64,000 nucleotides of DNA from Pseudomonas sp. L5B5 (GTDB taxonomy: Bacteria > Pseudomonadota > Gammaproteobacteria > Pseudomonadales > Pseudomonadaceae), in the NCBI RefSeq assembly GCF_020520285.1, contig NZ_CP084742.1, positions 806,001 through 870,000 of the forward strand, in the 5' to 3' direction. Shown in pieces: positions 1 to 7,778 of this stretch. Both the position numbers and the translations under genes were made by a program. Every line of letters begins with the position of its first letter. Position 1 is the first letter of the stretch. A model generated the notes under the pieces. It was not told where the DNA came from, did not search any database, and saw only the letters and a list, made by a program, of their open reading frames with translations.

Positions 1-443
1 ACGGTGGACAGGAACAGGCCCGTGGCGCGGTCCCACACGTCGAACTCGCAGAAGTAATGCGGCAAGTGGTCGTAGAACACCGAGTGTTTCTTGTGCAACC
101 ACTCGCCATAGAGCACGAAGCGGTCTTCCAGGCGCTCCAGCAACCAGTGTTCGTGGGCCACGGCCCACTGCTTGAACAGATTGAACTGACGCTCGCGGCC
201 GCCCCCGGTGAGGTAATGGCCGCGTGACTGCAGGCGCAGTTCACCGCCTGGGGTAAAGCTGATGCCGGCGTTGGCACCGTCGAGTTTTTCTTCCACCACC
301 AGCCATTGTCCGGCCAGGGAGGCATAACGAACCTGGCCAGCGTCGGTGTCGCCATCCTGCAGGCGCGAGCCTTCCAGGTGAGGGGTGCGGGGATACTTGA
401 GCAGTTCGAGGGCGTGCGCGTGGCCACGCAATTCCATGTTCAT
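1..443 (-). CDS. RNA ligase family protein (5' part, runs off left edge)
   Basis: The reverse strand opens with ATG preceded by AAGGAG six bases upstream and reads without a stop to the window edge (about 147 residues). Near residue 53 it has EEKLDGANAGISF, which fits nucleotidyltransferase motif I (K-x-D-G-x-N, lysine being the adenylation site) of T4 Rnl2/ATP-dependent RNA ligases. Further on, YGEWLHKKHSVFYDHL and FCEFDVWD fit motifs III/IIIa. The family seals nicked or broken RNA using ATP through a covalent lysine-AMP. The C-terminal half (motifs IV and V) is outside the window, so completeness and any partner gene cannot be judged. The DNA-ligase alternative is less likely because KLDGAN and the following tryptophan-rich segment are typical of RNA ligases. 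Confidence 0.72.
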   Translation of the reverse strand, partial: MNMELRGHAHALELLKYPRTPHLEGSRLQDGDTDAGQVRYASLAGQWLVVEEKLDGANAGISFTPGGELRLQSRGHYLTGGGRERQFNLFKQWAVAHEHWLLERLEDRFVLYGEWLHKKHSVFYDHLPHYFCEFDVWDRATGLFLST

Positions 444-814
444 GGGTTTCTCCTTGGAAATAGGGAAAAACCGACGACAGGATCAGTCAGGCGCAGCGAT
501 GAAGCGCCGCCGCGCGCAGGCGCGGGCAGCCATCAGGCAGGATGGACCGTCGTCGGTATCAGGCGTGTTGGCTGAGGCAGGGCACTGGCTTCACCACTTG
601 GGGGAAAGGTTGCAGGGGCTTGAGGGCGCGCATTCAACAGCACGGCCCCACACTCGTCAAGCCCCGGATACCAGAAACCATAGTTGGGTGGCGCCCTGTC
701 CTGTGCCACGACCCTGGCCCGCGGGCTCAAGGGACAATGCCCCGGCGGCAATGCGGGGCCTGGCGGCCAGGTTCGGGGCAATGGATAGCTGAGACTTCCA
801 GCGCTCGTCCCGGG
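444..814. other. Intergenic region without a supported gene
   Basis: This stretch lies between the divergent start of the RNA ligase and the 3' end of the small cytochrome gene. Overlapping open frames exist on both strands, but none has a ribosome binding site with a convincing start or a recognisable protein. A CCCCG/CGGGG dyad near 742-760 lies downstream of the cytochrome stop and might help end that transcript, but it has no U-tract. Confidence 0.5.
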
Positions 815-1192
815 TCATCGGCTTTTTGAAATCACCCCGATCATGTACTGATTCAAGTCGCGAAAATCCGTCACGCTCCACGCATGCGGCGGTATCTTCA
901 CCCCATTCTCTCGCAAGGTTCTTGGAATCAAGTCGCCATTGGGGCGAAGGATGACCGATGACACGATAACGCCGGGGTAATCATGCAGGCGCTTCTTGAA
1001 AGCAGGCGTGGTGAGGTCAGGCGTGGGTGGATTGCTCTTGTTGGCCAGCGGCCCTGTGCCCTTGATATCCGCTCCGTGGCAGGTGGCACATCGCTGGAAA
1101 TAGAGATTCTTGCCGTTGGCATTGTCCGCCAGGCAGAGCGGTGTCTGAATCAGTGAAAACAGTCCTAGCGAAGCGATGAATAATATTTTCAT
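815..1192 (-). CDS. Small exported c-type cytochrome
   Basis: The 125-residue product begins MKILFIASLGLFSLIQTPL and has a hydrophobic signal peptide ending near LCLA-DN, so it is probably periplasmic. Just after it, CATCHG is a CxxCH haem-c attachment site. A methionine late in the chain (NQYMIGV) is a plausible sixth ligand, as in class I cytochromes c. The chosen ATG begins the signal peptide. A longer open frame upstream has no signal peptide and no good ribosome binding site. The partner oxidoreductase is not obvious: the divergent neighbour is an unrecognised exported protein. The electron-carrier role is inferred from the haem site and fold length. Confidence 0.75.
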   Translation of the reverse strand: MKILFIASLGLFSLIQTPLCLADNANGKNLYFQRCATCHGADIKGTGPLANKSNPPTPDLTTPAFKKRLHDYPGVIVSSVILRPNGDLIPRTLRENGVKIPPHAWSVTDFRDLNQYMIGVISKSR

Positions 1193-1484
1193 TGTTGTTT
1201 TGTCTTTCCCTCGATAAGTGGATTCAGCGTGCAATGCTCGTGCGGTTGGCCAGCTCCACGGCTCCCGCAGCCAGCGGCTTGGGCGCTCTCCAGGGCCTGC
1301 CATGGCGTGATTGGCCGGCATTCCACCTGAAGGCGGTTCGCTGCGCAAGGTCTTCGACTTCGATCCGTCGAGCAATGCCCCGGGGCCTGCCGGGCGTTGG
1401 CAGGGCACCCGAGCTTTTGTCATCAAAAAGCCGGCGTCTCGATCCTATCGTGCTGAAAGTTCTCACCTCGATAAGGAATCGATC

Positions 1485-2144
1485 ATGAATGTTTCCAGTC
1501 TGTTGATGGCAGGCGTCATTGGCCTGGCACTCGCGCCCCTGGCCCAGGCGGCGTCCACCGCCGACGCTGAAGAAAAAGCCCAGTTGAGAAAACTGTTCTG
1601 TGAATCCAGGGGCGGCTCCGATATCACCGCCCTGGGCGAGCTGAAAAAGTCCGACGACGTCGGCGCCGTGGTGGTGTGCAAGCTCCCGCCTTCGCCGACG
1701 ACCGTGGTTGAAAACCAGGCGGCCTCGAGTCTTTCAGCCCTGCCGCTGACCCCTGTGACAGCCACCCTCTCGCCTCCTTCCGGGGTCTACAAGCTCGCCC
1801 CGGGGGCCAGCAGCGTCAACACGTCATGCTCGGCCAACCTGGCCATCGCCAAATGGGCCGGCTTTCCCACCACCAGCAATGGCAATGCCAGCTTGAATTG
1901 CCGTGGCTACAACACCAGTGCCGGGGGCAGCACCCTCGGCTGCAAGATCGAATGGACCGGACCGACCCAGGTCGCCATCGGCGTCACGCCTTATGGCGGG
2001 CAAGTGGCGGTGAACTTCAGTTGCCAGGCCATACACCTTGGCTCCATGGGTACCGTCATGGACTTCAGCTACAGCGACCCGATCTATACGCGCATTCGGT
2101 ATGGCTCGGTCCAGGCCACAAGCAGCATGACCATCACCCAGTGA
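1485..2144 (+). CDS. Exported protein of unknown function
   Basis: This 219-residue protein starts MNVSSLLMAGVIGLALAPLAQA, a clear signal peptide with AQA-A cleavage. The start is supported by AAGGAA eight bases upstream. The mature part is rich in serine, threonine, glycine and asparagine with five spread cysteines (FCES, VVCK, NTSCS, LNCRG, LGCK, FSCQ region), suggesting a disulphide-bonded beta-rich periplasmic or secreted domain. The C-terminal half (from about residue 110) alternates polar and hydrophobic residues like a beta-sandwich. I do not recognise the family. It is transcribed away from the small cytochrome gene and converges on the SulP gene. Confidence 0.7.
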   Translation: MNVSSLLMAGVIGLALAPLAQAASTADAEEKAQLRKLFCESRGGSDITALGELKKSDDVGAVVVCKLPPSPTTVVENQAASSLSALPLTPVTATLSPPSGVYKLAPGASSVNTSCSANLAIAKWAGFPTTSNGNASLNCRGYNTSAGGSTLGCKIEWTGPTQVAIGVTPYGGQVAVNFSCQAIHLGSMGTVMDFSYSDPIYTRIRYGSVQATSSMTITQ

Positions 2145-2194
2145 ACTGGTGACCGACGCATCTGAGCGTGCGGCGTGGACCCTGAGCAAGTTCT

Positions 2195-2224
2195 GGCAGG
2201 TCCACAACGCGCGATCGACCTGCC
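2195..2224. terminator. Hairpin between convergent genes
   Basis: GGCAGGTC and GACCTGCC form an 8-bp perfect inverted repeat around a 14-base loop between two convergent stops. There is no run of T on either side, so it may be a weak or factor-assisted terminator. Confidence 0.35.
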
Positions 2225-2246
2225 GGCAAGGGCCGCCCCTCGCCGG

Positions 2247-3962
2247 CTACTCTCCTGCCGGGTCTGGCGCCGCGTCCTTCTTACGCACGCTGTTGCGCCA
2301 TACCCGGTAGCTCCTGATCCCCGAACGCACCGAACTGAACAACAGTTGCTCGTCCATTTCGGCGCTCATCCCCGAGCGCTCCAGCATCGTCAGGAACGTG
2401 CCACGGGCCCGCGCGATGGCGAAGTGGATGCCCTGCGCGGCCAGGGTGTCGCGGATCTCACGCAGCACCGCGATGCCGCTGACATCGATGTCGGTGACCG
2501 CCTCCGCATCGAACAGCACCACCTCGGGCTTGCCGTCGCGCCCGATGTTCTCGAGCAGGCGCATCTTGAAGTAATCGGCATTGAAGAACAGGATCGCGTC
2601 GTCGAAGCGATACACCACCAGGCCGGGAACGGTCCGGGCCTGCGGGTACTTGCTGATATCGACCTGGCCTTCGATACCCGGCATCCAGCCCAGCACCGCG
2701 TCCGTGGGCTGGTAGATGCTGTACAGCAGGCGCAGGATGGCCAGCGTCACGGCGAACATGATGCCCGGCAGCACGCCCAGGCCCAGCACACTGACAGTGG
2801 TCAGCAGGCACAACCAGAACTCGAAGCGACTGAGCTTGTAGATTTGCCCCAGCGACTTGATGTCGATCAGGCCCCAGCCAGCCATCAGCAGGACCGCGCC
2901 CAAAGCCGGCTGCGGGATCCAGGCCATGGGTGCGGTGAAGAACAGCAGGATCAGGGCGATCGCCACGGCGGCGACGATGCCCACCAGCTGGCTCTTGCCT
3001 CCGACCATGTCGTTGACCGCGGTGCGCGAATCCGCGCCGCTGATGGCAAAGCCCTGGGACGCGCCGGCAGCCAGGTTGCTCATGCCCAGGGCGATGAATT
3101 CGTGGTTGGCGTTGATTGCGTAGCCGTGGCGCGCGGCGAAGCTGCGGGCCGTGAGCATGGCGCTGCAGAAACTCACCGTGGCGATACCCAGGGCGTCGCG
3201 CAGCAGGCTCTTGCTTTCTTCCAGGGTGGTGCTGGGCCAGGACAGTTCAGGGATGCCGGCGGGCACGTGGCCGAGGATCGAGACGCCGAAGTGATCGAGG
3301 CCGAACAGACCGGCCAGCAGGGTGAACACCGCCACCGTCACCAGCGCCGCCGGCAGCCGTGGATAGCGGCGCGGCAACCAGATCAGCAGGCCCAGGCTGG
3401 CCAGGCCGATGGCCAGGGTCAGCCAGTGGATCTCGCCCAGGCGCTGGAGAAAGTCCATCAATCCCAGGATGAAGCCTTCGCCTTCGATCTTGAACCCCAC
3501 CACCTTGCCCATTTGCCCGGCGATCAGGCTCAGGCCGATGCCGTTGAGATAACCGATGAGGATCGGCCGCGAGAAGAAGCTGGCGATGAAGCCCGCCCGG
3601 GCGATCCCGGCGGCGATCAGCATCAGGCCCACCAGCACGGTGACGATCATCGACAACTCGACGGTGCGCTGCAGGTCGCCCATGGCCAGGGGCGCCACGG
3701 CCCCGCCAAGCATCGCGCAGGTGGCGGCATCGGGGCCGACCATCAACTGCCGCGAGCTGCCCACCAGGGCATAGACGATCATCGGCAGCACACAGGCATA
3801 GAGCCCGTACTGCGGCGGCAGGCCGACGATCTGGGCATAGGCGATGGCAATGGGAATCTGGATCGCGGCAACCGACAGGCCGGCGCGCAGGTCGGCGCGC
3901 AACCATTCACGGCGGTAGTGCAGCAAGTTGGACAGGCCTGAGAACCAGCGGGAAAGCAGCAT
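2247..3962 (-). CDS. SulP family inorganic anion transporter with STAS domain
   Basis: The 571-residue protein has about eleven to twelve hydrophobic segments over residues 20-430, then a cytoplasmic STAS domain (about 445-555, including VVLFDAEAVTDIDVSGI). Near residue 50, YAQIVGLPPQYGLYACVLPMI and then VGPDAATCAMLG are hallmarks of SulP/SLC26 permeases. The family moves sulfate, bicarbonate or dicarboxylates, usually with H+ or Na+. Substrate cannot be read from sequence. The start has AAGGA six bases upstream. The length is typical. It appears monocistronic, with a 446-base gap separating it from the next gene. No carbonic anhydrase gene, which often marks bicarbonate transporters, is adjacent. 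Confidence 0.9.
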   Translation of the reverse strand: MLLSRWFSGLSNLLHYRREWLRADLRAGLSVAAIQIPIAIAYAQIVGLPPQYGLYACVLPMIVYALVGSSRQLMVGPDAATCAMLGGAVAPLAMGDLQRTVELSMIVTVLVGLMLIAAGIARAGFIASFFSRPILIGYLNGIGLSLIAGQMGKVVGFKIEGEGFILGLMDFLQRLGEIHWLTLAIGLASLGLLIWLPRRYPRLPAALVTVAVFTLLAGLFGLDHFGVSILGHVPAGIPELSWPSTTLEESKSLLRDALGIATVSFCSAMLTARSFAARHGYAINANHEFIALGMSNLAAGASQGFAISGADSRTAVNDMVGGKSQLVGIVAAVAIALILLFFTAPMAWIPQPALGAVLLMAGWGLIDIKSLGQIYKLSRFEFWLCLLTTVSVLGLGVLPGIMFAVTLAILRLLYSIYQPTDAVLGWMPGIEGQVDISKYPQARTVPGLVVYRFDDAILFFNADYFKMRLLENIGRDGKPEVVLFDAEAVTDIDVSGIAVLREIRDTLAAQGIHFAIARARGTFLTMLERSGMSAEMDEQLLFSSVRSGIRSYRVWRNSVRKKDAAPDPAGE

Positions 3963-4408
3963 GCAGAGTCCTTTCGAAGTGTTCCGTTCTTGTTATTCAT
4001 CCATGCACTTGCAAGCCATGGAGCAGACAAGGCGACGCGGGGCCATATTCAAGCGAATCGCGCGTCGGATAGCCATGAGCTGGAGCAGTTATTGCGTCGA
4101 TTGGAGTAAATGAACGCCTTTCGAAGTGACCGGTGAACGGCGAGGTCGCATGCAGGTCTGCGTCCGTGGCCACGCATGGCAAGGCAGCGGCTCTGCACAC
4201 CGTCGAAAGTATCACGGGGCGCGTGCTCTGCTCCTCTGCACCTGATCGGCGCCCCTGGAAGAGTTTTCAACTACTGTTCTGGTGTGCATGGACGTTCGCA
4301 ATCGGCACGTGGCTTCCCACCTACAGCTGTCAGTGCCTGGAGTAGCGCGTCCAAGCAGTCCTGTGCAGTCAAGCTTGATCGCAATGACTCATGGCCAAGG
4401 AGAGTGCT
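3963..4408. other. Long intergenic region between divergent genes
   Basis: About 450 bases separate the starts of the SulP gene and the exported haem protein, which diverge here. No reading frame with start, ribosome binding site and protein-like composition was found. It presumably holds both promoters. I could not fix their elements. Confidence 0.4.
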
Positions 4409-5785
4409 ATGTCATCCAGATCCTTGCTGCTTTGCATCCTGTTCACCCTGCCCGCCCTCTACACCGTCGATGTCCACGCGCTGTCCAGTGACGACGGTTA
4501 CGATCAGGCTGCCATCGCGCAATTCAACACCTCCGCCAGGGCCCCCTGCATCACCGGGTTTCCCTGCTTTGCCGTCAGCAATCAATACCCGCCCAGCCTG
4601 CCAGCCACACCGTCGAAACTTCCCTGGAGCGGCATCGACTACAAGACCGAGCCTCAGAAGTACATGGCCCAGGTCCTGGCTTATGTGGTCGAAGGCAACA
4701 CCAGCGTCGACTGGGAGCTGCAGAAGAACACCGTGCGCAGCTGGTACCACGCCCCGTGGATGCACGCCAAGCGCGAGCCGATCCATGGCCTGACCATGGA
4801 ACGAGGCAGTCGCGTGCATGAACTGGGGCCGAACCAGACACGGCGCACCAGCAACTGGGCCGTGGGTTTCTACAATGACCTGGGCGCCAGCACCTTCGGC
4901 AAGGTATGGAAAGGCGCCGTACGCCCGACCACCACCCAGGCGGTATTCCCGGTGGGCACGGTCACCGCCAAGCTGCTGCTCACCGATGCCACCGACAGCG
5001 AGGCGCCCTACCTTGCGGGCAACAACCTGCAATGGCAGGCGGACATCGACGACAACGGCCAGCCAAGAAGCCTGCGCTTGCTGCAGATGGACATCGCGGT
5101 CAAGGAACAGGGCGATGCCACCCACAGCGGCTGGGTATTCGGCACGTTCGTGTTCAACGGTACCCGCGGCGCCGCCCACTACTGGGAGAACCTGATCCCC
5201 GTGGGCCTGGAATGGGGCAACTCGCCAGGTTTCACCTATGCCGACTACCAGGCCGGCACGCGCCCCGCAGAAAGCTGGGTCAACCCCGAGGCCAAGGCGA
5301 TGTTCGCCAACCGCGCCCCGGATGACCAGATGGGCTACCTGGCGCGCATGAACGGCCCCGTCGACAGCCCGCTTTCCAGCTGTATGAGCTGCCATAGCCG
5401 AGCCATGGATACCCGGGGCAAGCCCGGTCCGGACTTCAACCCCGGGCCCGACGACAACTGCCTGAAAGCGAAAAAGGTCCAGGGCACCGGTAATGAAACC
5501 TATGAGCGCCTGCTCCAGTGCACGGTCAAAGAAGCGACGGTCGCCTTGTTCTACCGCAACCTCAAGTCCAACGAGCCCTTCACCCCGGGCTTCAACTCGC
5601 TGGACTACTCGCTGCAGCTGGCCCTGGGCGTGGCCAGTTGGAATGCCTGGACCGAAAAGCACTATCCAACGGTATTCAAGGCCAACAGCATGACCTTCAA
5701 GCTCAAGAGTTTCAGCGTCGCGGCCCCTGCGGCGATGACGGTTCCCTTGCTGCCTGCCGAGCAAGCCTTCCATCGCGGTGATTGA
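4409..5785 (+). CDS. Large exported protein with a single c-type haem site
   Basis: The start at this ATG is chosen because AAGGAG lies exactly six bases upstream and it opens a signal peptide (MSSRSLLLCILFTLPALYT, cleavage near VHA-L). The in-frame ATG 18 bases earlier has no such site. The 458-residue product has one CxxCH (CMSCHSRA, about residue 330) in its C-terminal third, plus four other cysteines that could form disulphides. WELQKNTVRSWYHAPWMH and GAAHYWENLIPVGLEWGN are distinctive but I cannot tie them to a named enzyme. The haem site and signal peptide predict a periplasmic redox protein. It lies upstream of phzI on the same strand, but phzI has its own promoter, so no functional link is claimed. 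Confidence 0.75.
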   Translation: MSSRSLLLCILFTLPALYTVDVHALSSDDGYDQAAIAQFNTSARAPCITGFPCFAVSNQYPPSLPATPSKLPWSGIDYKTEPQKYMAQVLAYVVEGNTSVDWELQKNTVRSWYHAPWMHAKREPIHGLTMERGSRVHELGPNQTRRTSNWAVGFYNDLGASTFGKVWKGAVRPTTTQAVFPVGTVTAKLLLTDATDSEAPYLAGNNLQWQADIDDNGQPRSLRLLQMDIAVKEQGDATHSGWVFGTFVFNGTRGAAHYWENLIPVGLEWGNSPGFTYADYQAGTRPAESWVNPEAKAMFANRAPDDQMGYLARMNGPVDSPLSSCMSCHSRAMDTRGKPGPDFNPGPDDNCLKAKKVQGTGNETYERLLQCTVKEATVALFYRNLKSNEPFTPGFNSLDYSLQLALGVASWNAWTEKHYPTVFKANSMTFKLKSFSVAAPAAMTVPLLPAEQAFHRGD

Positions 5786-5911
5786 ACCTACGGCTTGCTG
5801 CCCTTGATCCATCGCTGACCACACGAGGGCCAGAACCAGGGGGCGGTGAAGTCTTGGGGTATTGGCAAGGGCCCCACCGCCAACCGCCTGGCCTCATGAA
5901 TGCTCCCGAAA

Positions 5912-5957
5912 ACTACCAGATCTGGTAGGTGCCAAGCTGCTGCCAGTCCTCTATAAG
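5912..5957 (+). promoter_or_regulatory. phzI promoter with perfect phz (lux-type) box
   Basis: The 18-mer ACTACCAGATCTGGTAGG contains a perfect 16-bp palindrome, CTACCAGATCTGGTAG. It matches the phz box bound by PhzR with N-acyl-homoserine lactone in phenazine pseudomonads. A TATAAG -10-like element lies 22 bases after the box, the spacing expected when a LuxR-type box overlaps the -35 region. It is 63 bases upstream of the phzI start, giving positive autoinduction. Confidence 0.9.
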
Positions 5958-5991
5958 GAACCGCTTTACCTACCCTCGAGGACATCCAGCC

Positions 5992-6582
5992 ATGCACATG
6001 GAAGAGCACACGCTGAGCGAGATGAACGGTGAGTTGCGATTTCTGTTGGGTCGCTTCCGCTACGAACAGTTCGTCGAAAGACTGGGATGGCGCCTCCCGG
6101 CCCATCCCCATCCGGACCAGTGCGAATGGGACCAGTACGACACCGATCAGGCCCGCTACATCCTGGCTATCGACAATCGGGGTGCCGTCGCGGGCTGCTC
6201 GCGCCTGATTCCCACCACCTGCCCGAACCTGCTCGAAGGTGTGTTCAGCCAGGCGTGCACGGGCGCGCCACCCCGGCATCCGGCCATCTGGGAGATGACC
6301 CGTTTCACCACTCGCGAACCACAACTGGCGATGCCGCTGTTCTGGAGAAGCCTGAAGATCGCCAGCCAGGCCGGCGCCGATGCCATTGTCGGGGTGGTCA
6401 ACAGGACGATGGAGCGCTACTACAAGATCAACGGCGTGCAGTTCGAACGGCTGGGCCCGCCCACCCTGCACCAGGATGAAAAGATCATTGCCATCAAGCT
6501 CTCGGCTCACCGCGAACACCATCGCGGTGTTCTCGCCTCCACACACTTCAGCGCTAGTGCACCACTGCAAGAAACTGCCTGA
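5992..6582 (+). CDS. phzI: N-acyl-homoserine lactone synthase PhzI
   Basis: LuxI-family enzyme of 196 residues that makes the acyl-homoserine lactone (hexanoyl-type in P. chlororaphis) from S-adenosylmethionine and acyl-ACP to activate PhzR. Family residues are in place: RFRYEQFV near residue 22, GWRLP, WDQYDTDQARYILA (invariant W and acidic residues), SRLIPTT and EMTRFTT near residue 100. The start MHMEEHTLSEM agrees with known PhzI proteins, and GAGG lies about ten bases upstream. Six bases on, a second ATG is possible. phzI converges on phzR with a strong hairpin between them, and a phz box precedes it. Confidence 0.96.
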   Translation: MHMEEHTLSEMNGELRFLLGRFRYEQFVERLGWRLPAHPHPDQCEWDQYDTDQARYILAIDNRGAVAGCSRLIPTTCPNLLEGVFSQACTGAPPRHPAIWEMTRFTTREPQLAMPLFWRSLKIASQAGADAIVGVVNRTMERYYKINGVQFERLGPPTLHQDEKIIAIKLSAHREHHRGVLASTHFSASAPLQETA

Positions 6583-6586
6583 CAGC

Positions 6587-6615
6587 GGCCGAGTCGCCCA
6601 TCAGGCGACTCGGCC
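6587..6615. terminator. Shared hairpin between phzI and phzR
   Basis: GGCCGAGTCGCC and GGCGACTCGGCC form a perfect 12-bp stem with a 5-base loop, sitting between the convergent stop codons. It should fold on both strands. No long U-tract follows on either side. Confidence 0.7.
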
Positions 6616-6624
6616 ATCTCACCC

Positions 6625-7350
6625 TCAGATGTAGCCCAGGGCAACGGCGTAGGACACGGCTTGCACCCGGTTGCTGGCGCCAATCTTGCGCTGGATGTTG
6701 CGGTGGTGGTAGTTCACCGTATCGGTGCAGACCCCCATGATCACGCCGATCTCTTCCGAGGTCTTGCCATCGGCAGTCCAGCGCAGCACATCACATTCGC
6801 GTCCACTGAACTCGACGACCGCATTGAAGACGCTGTCATCAATTTCCAGTTCATAGAGCTTTTCATGGGCGGCGGCGGCAAACGCCTTGGTTACCGGCCT
6901 CAAGGCTTCGAACTCCTCAAGGCTGATGGCCTTGTTCCGGCGCGCCAGGCTGAGCAGCCCCACTCGCCCCTGGGCATTGAGCGAGGGTTGTGCCAGGCCA
7001 TGGCACAGTCCCGAGTCCCGAGCTTCGGACCACAGCTGCGGACATTCCCGAAACAACTCGTTACCCCACATGATCGGCGCCGCTGAAATCTTGCTGTGCT
7101 TCACCGTCGGGTCGATCAAGGCATAGTTCTGCGCCTGGTAGCGCTGCACCCATTCCTCGGGATAGTTGCTATATATATATGTCTTGGGGCGCATGAACGG
7201 CGTCACGCTACACATGCCATAGGCAAAAGAGTCAAAGCCCAGTTCATTCAGCGCTCTCATTGCGACAACCGTGAATTCTTCAGTACTCAGGGTTTGCGCA
7301 AAGATACTGTAAAAATAGGCGTCCCATCCAAACAGCTGTCCTAATTCCAT
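6625..7350 (-). CDS. phzR: Quorum-sensing regulator PhzR (LuxR family)
   Basis: This 241-residue LuxR-type activator binds acyl-homoserine lactone with its N-terminal domain (residues about 20-160, with [13 protein letters not shown] and [20 protein letters not shown]) and DNA with a C-terminal helix-turn-helix. The helix-turn-helix runs [20 protein letters not shown] then [12 protein letters not shown], residues about 185-230. It matches known PhzR nearly throughout and ends AVALGYI. MELGQ is chosen as start because known PhzR proteins begin there. No clear Shine-Dalgarno precedes it; an upstream GTG in frame is the alternative. It diverges from phzA across a 428-base region holding the phz box. 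It should activate phzA-H and phzI. Confidence 0.95.
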   Translation of the reverse strand: MELGQLFGWDAYFYSIFAQTLSTEEFTVVAMRALNELGFDSFAYGMCSVTPFMRPKTYIYSNYPEEWVQRYQAQNYALIDPTVKHSKISAAPIMWGNELFRECPQLWSEARDSGLCHGLAQPSLNAQGRVGLLSLARRNKAISLEEFEALRPVTKAFAAAAHEKLYELEIDDSVFNAVVEFSGRECDVLRWTADGKTSEEIGVIMGVCTDTVNYHHRNIQRKIGASNRVQAVSYAVALGYI

Positions 7351-7601
7351 TTTGAACACCACTAAAGTTTGAAGGAGGTCGTGAGACTAGACCAAACTGA
7401 ACTCATGTCAACCGGTAATTCAGAACCACCATAGACTGCTTCGTGCTAACTCTATATTTGTACTATCTAGTTAAACTCGGTAGCCATGCGCCACTACTTT
7501 TTTTCGATGTTACCGGGCCATTACTGCAATTCAAGCGACGAACGCCCACCTCACTTCATGATACTGAAACAGTCCGTCCTGACGGGCTCGCTCAGCCCCT
7601 C

Positions 7602-7648
7602 ACTACAAGATCTGGTAGTTCCAACGCCAAGAAACGCAAGTGTATAAA
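7602..7648 (+). promoter_or_regulatory. phzA promoter with phz box
   Basis: ACTACAAGATCTGGTAGT is the published-type phz box for the phenazine operon. It differs from a perfect palindrome by one pair, unlike the box before phzI. TATAAA at 7643-7648 is a good -10 at the spacing expected for a box overlapping the -35. The transcript probably begins near 7655. PhzR-lactone is the expected activator. Confidence 0.9.
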
Positions 7649-7654
7649 CATCAT

Positions 7655-7778
7655 CCGCTCGCTACTGCCACAACAGCGAAACTGTCGAAGGCTGCAACTA
7701 ACCTCGTCCCTAGATAGTTAACCAGATATTTAATTTATTTTAGACAACACCGGTTCTAAATAAGTGAGGATGCTGCCC
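7655..7778 (+). promoter_or_regulatory. Long phzA 5' leader with hairpin beside the ribosome binding site
   Basis: If transcription starts near 7655, the phzA leader is about 124 bases, unusually long. Near its end TTATTTTAGA (7735-7744) can pair with TCTAAATAA (7755-7763), one bulge, around a 10-base loop. The stem ends directly before GTGAGGATG, which holds the Shine-Dalgarno GAGG. An AGGA core there is also a possible Rsm-type (GGA) binding site. Experiments in P. chlororaphis 30-84 have shown that the untranslated leader of the phenazine operon limits expression. This hairpin as the element is inference. Confidence 0.5.

Noticed and set aside
2175..3941. 588-codon frame antisense to the SulP gene
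   Set aside because: No ribosome site and low-complexity composition; the opposite strand encodes a full SulP transporter.
7443..7721. 92-codon frame across the phzA promoter
   Set aside because: It covers the phz box and -10 element, has a random-looking composition and no ribosome site.
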